A DNA stretch of 64,000 nucleotides from Flavisolibacter longurius (GTDB lineage: Bacteria; Bacteroidota; Bacteroidia; Chitinophagales; Chitinophagaceae): contig JABUMY010000003.1 of the NCBI GenBank assembly GCA_013327885.1, positions 388,679 to 452,678 on the forward strand, in the 5' to 3' direction. Of the stretch, positions 9,162-18,504 are shown in pieces. The notes under the pieces are model-generated. The model was not told the DNA's origin and did not search any database. It saw only the letters and a program-made list of their open reading frames with translations. Position numbers and translations under genes: made by a program. The number at the start of each line of letters is the position of its first letter. Position 1 is the first letter of the stretch.

Positions 9162-9959
9162 ATGTACAGCAGCGTCCAGTTAGCACGGAAATATGTCGAC
9201 TATTATGTTACCGCCAGTAACGGCAAAGGACATGGCATGCATTCGCCCTTTGTCTTCAATTTTATTTTGCATGTGCTGAACAACAAGTCAAAGTTCGCAC
9301 CGCCAACTGAAATGGAAGCCCTGCGAAAAGCGCTTTTAAGCGACAAGCACCTGTTGGAAATAGAAGATTTTGGTGCGGGTTCGAGGGTGGCCAAAACAAA
9401 ACAGCGAACGGTTGCCCAATTGGCAAAAGCTGCCCTCAAGCCAAAAAAATATGCTCAGCTTTTATACCGGCTGGTGGCTTATTACAAACCTGAAACCATC
9501 CTGGAACTGGGCACTTCGTTAGGGGTAACGACGTCTTACCTGGCAGCAGCCAATCCCGCCGCTGCCGTTCTTACCATTGAGGGCAGCAAGGCTGTTGCCG
9601 CCGTGGCCTCGGAAAATTTTGCAAAGCTTCAAAGCAAAAACATCCGGCAAATGATCGGCAATTTTGATGACCTGTTGCCATCAGCTATCTCTGCACTTTC
9701 TTCCATAGATCTTGCCTATATTGATGGCAACCACCGCTACGGGCCAACGGTCAATTATTTTACGCAACTCCTGCCTGCGTTGCATAACAACTCTATTCTC
9801 GTGTTTGATGATATTCACTGGAGTGAAGAAATGGAAAAAGCATGGGAAGAGATCAAGAAACACCCATCGGTGCAGTGTTCGGTAGACATTTTTTTCCTGG
9901 GCTTTGTTTTCTTTCGGAAAGAGTTTAAAGTGCCCCAGCATTTCACCGTTCGTTTTTGA
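9162..9959 (+). CDS. class I SAM-dependent O-methyltransferase-like protein
   Basis: A 265-residue methyltransferase. After an N-terminal helical region come the SAM-binding motif I (ILELGTSLGVTTSYL), an acidic ribose-binding residue in LTIEGS, and the LAYIDGNHRYGPT and ILVFDDIHWSEEM blocks seen in the Methyltransf_24/O-methyltransferase group. The substrate cannot be inferred. An AAGGAG sits before the ATG. It follows folA by nine bases and is probably the third gene of the thyA-folA operon, though no folate link is implied. Confidence 0.82.
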   Translation: MYSSVQLARKYVDYYVTASNGKGHGMHSPFVFNFILHVLNNKSKFAPPTEMEALRKALLSDKHLLEIEDFGAGSRVAKTKQRTVAQLAKAALKPKKYAQLLYRLVAYYKPETILELGTSLGVTTSYLAAANPAAAVLTIEGSKAVAAVASENFAKLQSKNIRQMIGNFDDLLPSAISALSSIDLAYIDGNHRYGPTVNYFTQLLPALHNNSILVFDDIHWSEEMEKAWEEIKKHPSVQCSVDIFFLGFVFFRKEFKVPQHFTVRF

Positions 9960-9990
9960 CCGTACAAGGTTTTTGCAATAAATTGAGCAC

Positions 9991-11118
9991 ATGATTGTTG
10001 GTGTGCTCAAAGAACCCTTACCCGAAACAAGAGTATCCCTCTTACCCGAAGCGGTAGCCGCGCTGACAAAAAACGGACACACGGTGGTGATAGAATCCGG
10101 CGCTGGTGAATTGGCTTTCGCCACCGATACGGCTTATGAAAAAGCTGGCGCTTCATTGGCTATAAAAGAAGACGTGGTTGCAAAAAGCGATGTGATACTT
10201 TGCATTCACCCGCCGTCAACCCAGCTTTCCATTCCGTCATCAAAAGTGCTCATCGGCGTGTACCAGGTTTTGTACAACGGCGCGTTGGTGCAGCAGTGGG
10301 CACAGGCAGGCCTAACCGTTTTTAGCCTGGAGATGTTGCCGCGTACCACCAGAGCGCAAAGCATGGATGTGTTGAGTTCGCAAGCCAATATTTCGGGGTA
10401 TAAATCCGTGCTGTTGGCGGCTACCTTGTACCCCCGTTATTTTCCCATGTTTATGACCGCGGCTGGCAGCATTGCACCGGCAAAAATATTGATACTTGGT
10501 GCTGGTGTGGCCGGACTACAGGCCATTGCCACGGCCCGCCGGCTTGGTGCAGTAGTGGAGGTGTTTGATACCCGCCCGGCCGTAAAAGAAGAAGTGCAGA
10601 GCTTGGGGGCAAAGTTCGTGGAAGTGGAAGGCGCTGCCGATCCTTCGGCGGCTGGTGGTTACGCCGTAGAGCAAACAGAAGATTACAAACAACGCCAGCA
10701 ACAACGCATCAAGGAAAGCATTGCCAAAGCCGATATTGTTATCACCACGGCGCAGATCCCCGGTAAAAAAGCACCGCTGCTGATTACCGAAGACATGCTC
10801 GATGGCATGCGTTACGGCTCAGTGGTGATTGATTTGGCAGCCGCTACTGGCGGCAACACGCCATTCACCAGGAACAATGAGACGGTCGTGCGCAACGGCG
10901 TAAGCATCGTGGGCAACAGCAACCTGCCGGCCACCATGCCTTCCGATGCCAGTAAACTATACGGGAAAAATATCCTGAATTTTCTCTCCCTCATCACGGC
11001 GAAAGACGGTACCATCAACCTGGCATGGAACGATGACCTGGTGCAGGGTAGTTGTGTTTGTTATAACGGAGAAGTGGTGAACGAAAGAGTAAACGCATTG
11101 AACCAGATTCCGCAATAA
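9991..11118 (+). CDS. pntAA: NAD(P) transhydrogenase subunit alpha, domain I (soluble part)
   Basis: A 375-residue NAD(H)-binding subunit of proton-translocating transhydrogenase. It begins with the alanine-dehydrogenase-like N-terminal fold (MIVGVLKEPLPETRVSL). It carries the Rossmann motif GAGVAGLQAIATARRLGA with the acidic VFDTRP, the mobile-loop region and the DLAAATGGN block. As in Rhodospirillum-type enzymes, the alpha subunit is split, and the membrane part is a separate short gene. Three genes (9991-12937) follow each other with gaps of 13 and 30 bases and form one operon giving NADPH from NADH at the expense of proton motive force. Confidence 0.95.
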   Translation: MIVGVLKEPLPETRVSLLPEAVAALTKNGHTVVIESGAGELAFATDTAYEKAGASLAIKEDVVAKSDVILCIHPPSTQLSIPSSKVLIGVYQVLYNGALVQQWAQAGLTVFSLEMLPRTTRAQSMDVLSSQANISGYKSVLLAATLYPRYFPMFMTAAGSIAPAKILILGAGVAGLQAIATARRLGAVVEVFDTRPAVKEEVQSLGAKFVEVEGAADPSAAGGYAVEQTEDYKQRQQQRIKESIAKADIVITTAQIPGKKAPLLITEDMLDGMRYGSVVIDLAAATGGNTPFTRNNETVVRNGVSIVGNSNLPATMPSDASKLYGKNILNFLSLITAKDGTINLAWNDDLVQGSCVCYNGEVVNERVNALNQIPQ

Positions 11119-11131
11119 ACAAGTTGAACAC

Positions 11132-11434
11132 ATGATGAATTGGCTTGCAGCAAATGAACAGATCATTTACATCGTTATCCTGATGATTTTTGTCGGCATA
11201 GAAGTGATCGGCCGTGTACCCAGCGTGTTGCACACACCGCTGATGAGCGGTGCCAATGCAATTCACGGGGTGGTGATCATTGGTGCCATCATTGTGATGG
11301 GCAAGGCGGAAAGCGATAACTACTTGGCACTGGTGCTTGGCTTCCTTGCCGTCATTGTAGGAACGCTCAACGTGGTGGGCGGTTTCGTGGTCACCGACCG
11401 GATGCTGGAAATGTTTAAAAAGAAAAAGAAATAA
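11132..11434 (+). CDS. pntAB: NAD(P) transhydrogenase subunit alpha, membrane part
   Basis: A 100-residue membrane protein matching the C-terminal domain II part of PntA. It has three predicted spans (about residues 9-27, 38-57, 60-84) with the motif SGANAIHGVVIIGA that is typical of the proton channel half. A lysine-rich tail follows. It sits 13 bases after pntAA and 30 before pntB, the normal order for a three-subunit enzyme. Confidence 0.95.
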   Translation: MMNWLAANEQIIYIVILMIFVGIEVIGRVPSVLHTPLMSGANAIHGVVIIGAIIVMGKAESDNYLALVLGFLAVIVGTLNVVGGFVVTDRMLEMFKKKKK

Positions 11435-11464
11435 GGCACTAACAGCGAGGCACAAACGAATTTT

Positions 11465-12937
11465 ATGGAAGGAAACGTTCTTACGCTACTCTACATCATC
11501 GCTTCAGTTACCTTTATTATTGGCTTGAAAATGCTTTCGCACCCCGAATCGGCACGGCGGGGCAACCTGCTGGCGGCCGGTGGCATGACGCTGGCCATTC
11601 TAGGAACCATCTTTCTTTACCGCGATAAAGACACACCCGGCGGACTTCACAACCACCTCTGGATCTTTGCGGCCATTGCCATTGGCGCTGTAATTGGAAC
11701 AATGGCCGCACGGAAGGTAAAGATGACGGCCATGCCGGAAATGGTATCCCTGTTTAATGGCATGGGTGGCGCCTGTGCTGCACTGATCTCGCTGGTAGAA
11801 TTTGATCACCTGGCCCGGCTTGATTTCCAGGAAACCGTTGTGACATCCTATATTTCGCACCTGAATGCAACCACCAATATTGTGAGCACGGCGCCGGTTT
11901 CTCCCGGTACCTTGTTGATTATTTTGTTGGGACTGATCATTGGCTCTGTTTCGTTTTCCGGTTCTGTGATTGCCTGGGGCAAACTCAATGGAAAAATAAA
12001 AGATTACTCCTTCAAAGGGCAACACATCGTTAACCTGCTTATCCTGGGTGTGATTGTAGTACTGGCGGCGATCATCATTGCAGCACTGCCGCAAAATGCT
12101 GCCTTGCTTTTTTATCTTGTTTTTTTACTGGCCTTGGTTTACGGGGTCTTTTTTGTTTTTCCCATTGGCGGTGCCGATATGCCGGTGGTGATCTCGCTGC
12201 TCAACTCCTTTACCGGTGTGGCAGCAGCCTGCGGTGGCTTTCTTTATAATAACAAGGTGATGCTTACGGGTGGCATCCTGGTGGGTGCAGCCGGTACGCT
12301 GCTTACCATACTAATGTGCAAGGCTATGAACCGTTCGCTGGCCAATGTGCTGATCGGCTCTTTTGGTGGTGCCAAAGCCGGTGCTGCCGGTGACAAGGAG
12401 CAGGGACTGCACAAAGAGATCAGTCTTGCCGATGCTGCTGTTGTGATGGCCTATGCCAACAAAGTAATGATCGTTCCTGGTTATGGACTGGCTGTGGCGC
12501 AAGCGCAGCATGCCTGCCACGAACTGGAAAAGTTGCTTTCCGAAAAAGGCGTTATCGTAAAATATGCCATTCACCCGGTAGCGGGCCGCATGCCCGGCCA
12601 CATGAACGTATTACTTGCCGAAGCTGACGTGGAGTATGAAAAGCTGGAGGAAATGGAAGCGGCCAACGATGAATTCAGTACAACCGACGTGGTGCTGGTA
12701 CTCGGCGCCAACGATGTGGTGAACCCGGCTGCGAAAACCGACACGGCTTCTCCTATTTACGGCATGCCTATCCTGGATGTTGAATTGGCCAAAACCATTA
12801 TTGTGAACAAACGAAGCATGAAACCCGGTTATGCCGGTATTGAAAACGATCTTTTCTTTCGTCCCAAAACCTCGATGCTCTTTGGCGATGCGAAGAAAGT
12901 GCTGCAGGATCTGATTGCGGAAATAAAGAATGTGTGA
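11465..12937 (+). CDS. pntB: NAD(P) transhydrogenase subunit beta
   Basis: A 490-residue subunit with many membrane spans through about residue 300, including the LFNGMGGACAAL and NSFTGVAAACGGF motifs. A soluble NADP(H)-binding domain III follows (VPGYGLAVAQAQH, then GRMPGHMNVLLAEA, and VLGANDVVNPAAK). It completes the transhydrogenase with the two upstream genes. A seven-base-period repeat array begins four bases after the stop. Confidence 0.97.
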   Translation: MEGNVLTLLYIIASVTFIIGLKMLSHPESARRGNLLAAGGMTLAILGTIFLYRDKDTPGGLHNHLWIFAAIAIGAVIGTMAARKVKMTAMPEMVSLFNGMGGACAALISLVEFDHLARLDFQETVVTSYISHLNATTNIVSTAPVSPGTLLIILLGLIIGSVSFSGSVIAWGKLNGKIKDYSFKGQHIVNLLILGVIVVLAAIIIAALPQNAALLFYLVFLLALVYGVFFVFPIGGADMPVVISLLNSFTGVAAACGGFLYNNKVMLTGGILVGAAGTLLTILMCKAMNRSLANVLIGSFGGAKAGAAGDKEQGLHKEISLADAAVVMAYANKVMIVPGYGLAVAQAQHACHELEKLLSEKGVIVKYAIHPVAGRMPGHMNVLLAEADVEYEKLEEMEAANDEFSTTDVVLVLGANDVVNPAAKTDTASPIYGMPILDVELAKTIIVNKRSMKPGYAGIENDLFFRPKTSMLFGDAKKVLQDLIAEIKNV

Positions 12938-12940
12938 GGA

Positions 12941-12996
12941 GTTTGAGGGTTGGAGGTTTGTGGTTTGTGGTTTGTGGTTAGTAGTTTGTCGTTGGT
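12941..12996. repeat. heptamer array, GGTTTGT family
   Basis: Eight consecutive 7-base units, consensus GGTTTGT with three exact copies at 12955-12975, lie right after the pntB stop. The first and last units are degenerate. No coding potential is evident. The 453-base gap to the next gene also holds a dispersed three-hairpin element and a promoter. Confidence 0.8.
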
Positions 12997-13152
12997 TTTG
13001 CAGTTTTAAGTTAGCAATTCCAAGTTTTTCAATTGTAGGTTCTATTCTTATTTTGTTATCGCTTGCTGGGCGATTGAACTTTTGGTGCCATAACGGACCT
13101 AATCTGAACCTGCGAAGATTCGAGCTAATAAGCTAGACTATTAGATTTGAAG

Positions 13153-13250
13153 CAATGACCTTGAAAGGGCCACCTGTTAATAGCTACGGGTGAAACCCGG
13201 GGTAGGATGGCAGCGATAGAACCACGACCCTGAAGGTGTCGAACATTGGT
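13153..13250 (-). repeat. dispersed three-hairpin intergenic element, copy A
   Basis: About 100 bases matching, on the opposite strand, the element at 37943-38041. Shared blocks read on the minus strand are GTTCGAC, GGGTCGTG, CCCCGG-GTTTC and GCTATT-ACAGGTGGC. Each block borders a short hairpin, and differences between copies mostly keep pairing. It lies between pntB and the RsmF-like gene. Function unknown. Confidence 0.75.
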
Positions 13251-13340
13251 GAAAAAAAACTGACAAAAATTTTCAATTGTCAACCAGAACCTGGCGCAAA
13301 ACAAAAATGCTAAATCTTCCTGGCACGAGCCGGATACCTG

Positions 13341-13369
13341 TTGACAAAACCCGTCCCATGCTACCTTTG
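13341..13369 (+). promoter_or_regulatory. Bacteroidota-type promoter for the RsmF-like gene
   Basis: TTG at 13341-13343, an 18-base spacer and a perfect TAnnTTTG box (TACCTTTG, 13362-13369). The start of transcription would be about 15 bases before the ATG at 13391. Confidence 0.6.
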
Positions 13370-13390
13370 CCTTTTGCAAATATTTTTTAA

Positions 13391-14818
13391 ATGAAACTTC
13401 CCGAAGCCTTTTTATCTTCGCTTGAAGGCCTGCCCGGTTTTGATCGGGAATCCTTTGTGGCTGTGCATGAAGAAGAGGAGGGTGTCACTTCCATCCGGAT
13501 CAATGCCAGGAAAGTTTCGTCCATCAATGATATTGTATTCGAGGGAAATGCTGCGTCCTCAGCATCCCAACTCATCAGTCACTACTCACCACGCACCACA
13601 CCTGTTCCCTGGTCGCGGTACGGTTATTACCTGCCGCAACGGCCTTCGTTCACTTTCGATCCCTTGTTTCATGCTGGTTGTTATTATGTGCAGGAAGCTT
13701 CGAGCATGTTTCTCGAACAAGCCATCGTACAGTTGACTGATCTTTCCCAACCCCTGCGGGTGCTGGACCTTTGTGCAGCGCCGGGAGGAAAGTCTACTCA
13801 CCTGCAATCCCTGCTTTCGCCCCAAAGCCTTTTGGTCAGCAATGAAGTGATCCGGCAGCGAAGCGTAGTGCTCACCGACAATATTGTTAAGTGGGGAAGC
13901 AGCAATGTTTTTGTTACGAACAACGACCCGCGGGCCTTTCAAACACTTCCCGGTTTTTTTGATGTGATGGTTGTGGATGCCCCTTGCAGCGGCAGTGGTC
14001 TATTTCGCAAAGACAGGGAGGCCATTGGTGAATGGAGCCTGAACAACGTAGCGCTGTGCAGCCAGCGGCAACAGCGTATTTTGGCCGATGCGCTGCCGGC
14101 ACTAAAGGAAGGCGGTTTGCTGGTTTATTCCACCTGCTCTTATTCAAGCGAAGAAGACGAGGCTATCATGGATTGGTTGGTGGAAGAAATGGAGATGGCG
14201 AATATTCCGCTGGCAGATGTACAGGAAGGGATCGTTGTCTCAACGTCTGAAAGAACATCATCAGTTGGCTATCGCTTTTACCCCGATAAAATAAACGGCG
14301 AAGGATTTTTTCTTTCCTGCTTTCGAAAAAAGAGCGACAGCGGTACCGTTCGCGTTAAGCCTGTCAAACCCGAAATGGTCTCTGCCCGCGAAAAAAAGAT
14401 TGTGGAAGACTGGATCTTACCGGAGGGACAAGAGGTGCTTCGTTTCCGCAACAACATCATCGCACTGCCTTCAACGTTTGTGCAGGATTTTGTGCTGCTG
14501 TCTGCTCATCTGAACCTGCTGTATGCCGGTGTGGCGCTTGGTGAGATCTTTAAAGAAAAGCTGGTGCCGCACCATGCGCTTGCGCAAAGCCTGGTGCTAT
14601 CCGGAAACGTTAAAACTATGGAACTTACGTATGCTGATGCCATCAAATACCTGCAGCGACAGGATGCCTCGTTTCAGCCGCAACGTGTTGGCTGGCAGGT
14701 AGTTCGATACAGGGAAAAAGCATTGGGCTGGATCAACGCCCTGCAAAACCGGGTGAATAATTACTATCCAAAAGAAATCCGCATTTTAAAACAGAATCAC
14801 ACGCCTTTTGAGAAATAA
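13391..14818 (+). CDS. RsmF/NOL1-NOP2-Sun-type RNA (cytosine-5) methyltransferase
   Basis: A 475-residue RNA m5C methyltransferase, similar in plan to RsmF (YebU). The SAM-binding motif is LDLCAAPGGKSTHLQ. The motif IV cysteine lies in VVDAPCSGSGLFRKD and the catalytic motif VI cysteine in YSTCSYSSEEDE; both cysteines needed for the covalent mechanism are present. A C-terminal extension of about 170 residues resembles the RNA-binding (PUA-like) region of RsmF. It probably modifies 16S rRNA, but target specificity is not readable from sequence. Confidence 0.92.
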   Translation: MKLPEAFLSSLEGLPGFDRESFVAVHEEEEGVTSIRINARKVSSINDIVFEGNAASSASQLISHYSPRTTPVPWSRYGYYLPQRPSFTFDPLFHAGCYYVQEASSMFLEQAIVQLTDLSQPLRVLDLCAAPGGKSTHLQSLLSPQSLLVSNEVIRQRSVVLTDNIVKWGSSNVFVTNNDPRAFQTLPGFFDVMVVDAPCSGSGLFRKDREAIGEWSLNNVALCSQRQQRILADALPALKEGGLLVYSTCSYSSEEDEAIMDWLVEEMEMANIPLADVQEGIVVSTSERTSSVGYRFYPDKINGEGFFLSCFRKKSDSGTVRVKPVKPEMVSAREKKIVEDWILPEGQEVLRFRNNIIALPSTFVQDFVLLSAHLNLLYAGVALGEIFKEKLVPHHALAQSLVLSGNVKTMELTYADAIKYLQRQDASFQPQRVGWQVVRYREKALGWINALQNRVNNYYPKEIRILKQNHTPFEK

Positions 14819-14899
14819 TAGGCATATTTGTAACTATCAAAAGATAGACTGGTACGTGAAGAAAGACGACCGGTTCTGAAAAACCCAACTCTATCCACC

Positions 14900-15868
14900 A
14901 TGAAAAGATTTTTTTTCGTCGCCATCATTTTCCTGTGCTGTCACGGGGTGTTTGCCCAAAACCTGGTTGTGCAACACAACAGCAAGGGGGCTTACCTTGT
15001 GCACACGGTCGCACCCAAAGAAAACTTTTATTCACTTGGCCGCCTGTATAACATTCCACCCAAAGAAATCGCTTCGTTTAATGGGTTGGAAATGGAACGG
15101 GGTCTTAGCATTGGGCAGGGCGTCAACATTCCCCTGATCAAACAAAATTTCTCACAGGATGCCGCCACGGCTCACCCGGTTTATTACGTGGTAGGAGAGA
15201 AGGAAGGTCTTTACCGCGTTAGCGTGAACAACAACAAGGTGTTGATGGCCAACCTGCGTAAATGGAACAACCTGAGTTCAGATGTCATCTCCCCCGGCCA
15301 GCGCCTTGTTGTTGGCTACCTTGTATCAAATGAAATGACGGCTTCCAATAATACAAGACCGCAGGAACCGGTACGCCAGCCTGAAGTGGCGAGGAATACA
15401 GAAGAAAAGCCCGTGCAACAGGCAACTGAAATAAAGCCACAGCCAAAAGCAGAAACGCCTGCTCCTGAAAGGCGAACAGAAACAGTAGCAGTTGAGAAAA
15501 AGCCCGAGCCGCAACGTACCCTCAATACATCGGTTAACGATGGAAAGGGTGGTTACTTCAAAGCCTCTTTTGAAGCACAGGTAAAAACGCAGCCGGCGCA
15601 AAAAGATGAAATGGCTGCCGCCGGAATTTTTAAAACAGCAAGCGGCTGGCAGGATGCCAAGTATTATGCGCTACTAGACAATGTTGAACCGGGAACCATC
15701 ATTCGCATTGTAAACCCCAATAACAACAAAGCTGTTTACGCCAAGGTGCTGGATAAAATGACGGGCATCCGGCAGAACCAGGGTTACGACCTGCGCATTT
15801 CCAACGCTGCAGCAACAGCGCTTGACATTAATGAAACCGATAAGTTTTTTGTTAGGGTCAACTATTGA
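14900..15868 (+). CDS. secreted protein with two LysM domains and a double-psi beta-barrel tail
   Basis: A 322-residue secreted protein. It has a signal peptide (1-20, ending VFAQ) and a LysM domain near residues 31-80 (HTVAPKENFYSLGRLYNIPP). A second LysM-like repeat lies near 93-142 (YYVVGEKEGLYRVSVNNN). A Pro/Glu/Lys-rich linker follows (about 150-215). The C-terminal 90 residues look like a double-psi beta barrel (GTIIRIVNPNNNKAVYAKVLD), as in RlpA-type wall proteins. It most likely binds peptidoglycan. The RlpA catalytic aspartate/histidine arrangement was not confirmed, so enzymatic activity is uncertain. Confidence 0.82.
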   Translation: MKRFFFVAIIFLCCHGVFAQNLVVQHNSKGAYLVHTVAPKENFYSLGRLYNIPPKEIASFNGLEMERGLSIGQGVNIPLIKQNFSQDAATAHPVYYVVGEKEGLYRVSVNNNKVLMANLRKWNNLSSDVISPGQRLVVGYLVSNEMTASNNTRPQEPVRQPEVARNTEEKPVQQATEIKPQPKAETPAPERRTETVAVEKKPEPQRTLNTSVNDGKGGYFKASFEAQVKTQPAQKDEMAAAGIFKTASGWQDAKYYALLDNVEPGTIIRIVNPNNNKAVYAKVLDKMTGIRQNQGYDLRISNAAATALDINETDKFFVRVNY

Positions 15869-15906
15869 GAGAATGATATTGGGATATTGTGATAATGCGA
15901 TATTCT
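15867..15906. repeat. octamer array, GATATTGN family
   Basis: Five consecutive 8-base units, consensus GATATTGN (units at 15875, 15883, 15891 and 15899 are the clearest), begin at the stop codon of the LysM gene. A related array follows the L,D-transpeptidase gene at 58192. Confidence 0.7.
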
Positions 15907-15930
15907 AAAAACGATACTGTTTCTCAGTAA

Positions 15931-15962
15931 AAAAAAGCGGAAGATTTTTCTTCCGCTTTTTT
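15931..15962. terminator. bidirectional terminator between the LysM gene and fmt
   Basis: A 14-base perfect inverted repeat (AAAAAAGCGGAAGA with its complement) with a 4-base loop. It has T runs on both strands, so it can stop transcription from both convergent genes. Confidence 0.9.
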
Positions 15963-16019
15963 CTTGTTCGATTGTTTTTGACTTTCTTGTCAGATGAAAT
16001 AAATCTTTGTATTTCGCCG

Positions 16020-16047
16020 ATTGCTTATTGTCAATTGCTTATTGACT
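16020..16047. repeat. heptamer array, ATTGNYT family
   Basis: Four 7-base units (ATTGCTT, ATTGTCA, ATTGCTT, ATTGACT) run across the stop codon of fmt, which lies at 16039-16041. Confidence 0.6.
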
Positions 16048-16983
16048 AAAACGGTAGCCACGCAAAAAGTCCTCAACCTGCATTCGTTTTTTACCTTCCA
16101 GTTGCAGGTCTTTTACATGGATAAACCCATCGGCGCAAGCCAGTTTTAAATAGGTTTTTTGGTCCGAGCTCCATTCACCGGGAGCAATGCCGGGCTCTGT
16201 TTCTTCTTTCATGCTTTTAAATATTTTCAGGGTCTTGCCCTGGAAAGAACAAAAGGCACCGGGGAAAGGCGACAGGCCACGAACAAGATTGTGCACAGTA
16301 GCAACTGGTTTGGTAAAATCAATGCGACAGGTTTCGGTAAAAATTTTTGGAGCGTGTTTGGGTTCAAACGAAATTGTTTCCAAAAATGATTTCTGTGGCT
16401 TTTCTTCCAACGTGCCTTCTTCCAAACCCTTAATGGTTTTTACCAGCAGGTCTGCACTCACTTCTTTCATGCGATCGTGCAGTTCACCGGCAGTCTCGTT
16501 TTCACCAATGGGTATTCGTTCCTGCAGCAACACATCGCCGGTATCAATTTCGTGCTTTAGCTTAAAAGTGGTTACGCCTGTTTCTTTTTCGCCGTTGATG
16601 ATGGCCCAATTGATAGGGGCTGCACCGCGGTACTGCGGTAAAAGAGAGCCGTGAACATTGATGGTGCCCATGGGTGGCATGTTCCAGACAAGTTCCGGCA
16701 ACATGCGAAAGGCAACGACTACCTGGATGTCTGCTTCCAGGCTTTTGAGTTCGTCTAAAAACGCTGGTGCTTTCAGCTTTTCGGGTTGCAAAAGGCGCAA
16801 GCCGTTTTCCACCGCATATTTTTTTACGGCACTTTCCTGCAGCTTCATACCACGGCCGGCTGGTTTATCGGGCGCCGTAATAACACCTACAATATTATAG
16901 CCTGCATTTACCAATGCGGCCAGTGACGCCACGGCAAATTCCGGTGTGCCCATAAAAACGATGCGTAAGCTTTTTTGGTCCAT
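16039..16983 (-). CDS. fmt: methionyl-tRNA formyltransferase
   Basis: A 314-residue Fmt, which formylates initiator Met-tRNA using 10-formyl-tetrahydrofolate. The start at 16983 gives MDQKSLRIVFMGTPEFAV, the normal N-terminus; an upstream extension is hydrophobic and unlikely. Catalytic-site blocks INVHGSLLPQYRGAAPINWA and TFKLKHEIDTGDVL are present, and the C-terminal OB-like domain contains RGLSPFPGAF. It stands alone, convergent with the LysM gene and separated from it by a bidirectional terminator. Confidence 0.97.
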   Translation of the reverse strand: MDQKSLRIVFMGTPEFAVASLAALVNAGYNIVGVITAPDKPAGRGMKLQESAVKKYAVENGLRLLQPEKLKAPAFLDELKSLEADIQVVVAFRMLPELVWNMPPMGTINVHGSLLPQYRGAAPINWAIINGEKETGVTTFKLKHEIDTGDVLLQERIPIGENETAGELHDRMKEVSADLLVKTIKGLEEGTLEEKPQKSFLETISFEPKHAPKIFTETCRIDFTKPVATVHNLVRGLSPFPGAFCSFQGKTLKIFKSMKEETEPGIAPGEWSSDQKTYLKLACADGFIHVKDLQLEGKKRMQVEDFLRGYRFSQ

Positions 16984-17080
16984 GCGTTCACAATTGCGTA
17001 AAAAGAAATAGGTTAATAAGCTTGCAAAAATCGCGAAACTTATCAACCTATTTCCGGAAAGATGAGAGATCTTTTCCTTA

Positions 17081-18364
17081 CTAAAAATCTTCGTACATCA
17101 AATAACGTTTCCGGATCTCTTTGAACTGACTTAGTTTGGGCTCCCAGCTTTTGCGGATCTCGGCTTCCGATAGTCCAGCTTTGATTTGCTTGGCCAGTTC
17201 GTCGGTGCCTGCCAGGCGGTCGATGCCTTTGTTGAAAAACGTTTCTTTATCGGGGAACAGGCGATACGCCTCCATCAAGTATTTTATCTGCACTTTGTTG
17301 TCAACTTTTTTCAATACATCTTCGGTTGTTCCGCTCAGGTCAAAACCATAACAAAGCTTGTCCTTGTGTTTTGGATTGGGGGCACCGGCAGTGGAAACCG
17401 GCGTAAAGCTGAACAGGTTCTTTGGCATTTGCGGGTGACCAATGTACACAAAGGGCTTGGGAGTGCCGCGGCCTTCACTAAAGGTAGTTCCTTCAAAAAA
17501 ACAAGTGGAAGCATACCAGTAAATGGCCTGCATGTCGGGTAGGTTGGGCGAGGGTTTTATGGGTAGCTCGTACAGGCTTTTGTGGGCGTAGTTGGCAACC
17601 GGTATCACATGCAGTTGAAAGAATTTTGCGCCCTCGCGGTAGCGCACCGTTTTCAAGCGCTCATACGCTTTGTTGGCGGCTTCGCCCAGCCATCCTTCCT
17701 GCAGAATCATGTTGGCGTATTCGCCGGTTGTCATGCCATATACCACTGGTACGGGCTGCATGCCCACAAAGGTTTTGAACTTTGGATCCAGCACAGGGCC
17801 ATCCACGTAAAAGCCGTTGGGGTTCGGACGGTCGAGAATGATCATCGGAATGTTATTCTCCAGTGCCGCTTCCATAAAATACTGCATCGAAGAAATGTAA
17901 GTGTAAAACCGGGTGCCTACATCCTGGATATCGTACACCATCATGTCTACATCTTTCAGGTCTTCGGGAGAAGGCTTGTTCTTTTTGCCGTAAAGCGAAA
18001 CAACCGGAACACCGGTTTTGGCATCTTTGGTGGTTTCGATCTTAGCACCATCGGGTGCATCACCACGAAAGCCGTGCTCAGGACCAAAAACAACTTTAAT
18101 ATCCATGCCAAGACGGGAAAGCGTATCAATAAGATGGGTGCCGCCAACGGTGGAAGTGTGGTTTACCAACAGGGCCAATTTTTTGCCCTTTAGCATCGGC
18201 AGGTATTTATCCAATTGATCGGCTGCTGGTATAATGGACGATGCGGAAACGGCTACAGGCTGTCGGTCGGTTTTTGTTGCGGTGGCTCCATTTCCATTTT
18301 GGGCGGAGCAACTTGCCAGTACGGAAAAGGCTGAAAAAAAGAGGAGAAGATTCCGGGAAAACAT
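17081..18364 (-). CDS. namZ: NamZ-type exo-beta-N-acetylmuramidase lipoprotein (DUF1343)
   Basis: A 427-residue secreted protein of the DUF1343 family, whose founder NamZ removes terminal MurNAc from peptidoglycan fragments. Starting at 18364 gives a lipoprotein signal (LFFSAFSVLASC). The family blocks VNHTSTVGGTHLIDTL, VFGPEHGFRGDAPDG, MVYDIQDVGTRFYTY and DRPNPNGFYVDGPVL are all present. A role in cell-wall recycling is expected. No other wall-recycling gene (anmK, murQ) is next to it here, and the next gene upstream, slyD, is divergent. Confidence 0.88.
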   Translation of the reverse strand: MFSRNLLLFFSAFSVLASCSAQNGNGATATKTDRQPVAVSASSIIPAADQLDKYLPMLKGKKLALLVNHTSTVGGTHLIDTLSRLGMDIKVVFGPEHGFRGDAPDGAKIETTKDAKTGVPVVSLYGKKNKPSPEDLKDVDMMVYDIQDVGTRFYTYISSMQYFMEAALENNIPMIILDRPNPNGFYVDGPVLDPKFKTFVGMQPVPVVYGMTTGEYANMILQEGWLGEAANKAYERLKTVRYREGAKFFQLHVIPVANYAHKSLYELPIKPSPNLPDMQAIYWYASTCFFEGTTFSEGRGTPKPFVYIGHPQMPKNLFSFTPVSTAGAPNPKHKDKLCYGFDLSGTTEDVLKKVDNKVQIKYLMEAYRLFPDKETFFNKGIDRLAGTDELAKQIKAGLSEAEIRKSWEPKLSQFKEIRKRYLMYEDF

Positions 18365-18477
18365 GGTACTTCTTTTGAGGTGAAAAATCAAATATCAGCA
18401 AAATAACCTAAGGGAAACGTGAAAGATGGTTAACTTGTCCCGCTTTCGGTAAGGGTGAAAAGCCGACATACGAAACA

Positions 18478-18485
18478 TATTTTTG
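18478..18485 (+). promoter_or_regulatory. -7 promoter element for slyD
   Basis: TATTTTTG matches TAnnTTTG exactly, 20 bases before the ATG. No clear TTTG -33 box is found at the usual distance. Confidence 0.4.
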
Positions 18486-18504
18486 AACATTAAAAATTTA
18501 CAAC

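Noticed and set aside
12930..13136. 68-codon frame after pntB
   Set aside because: It is the heptamer array and adjacent intergenic DNA read as protein, with a repetitive WFVVCGLW-like product.
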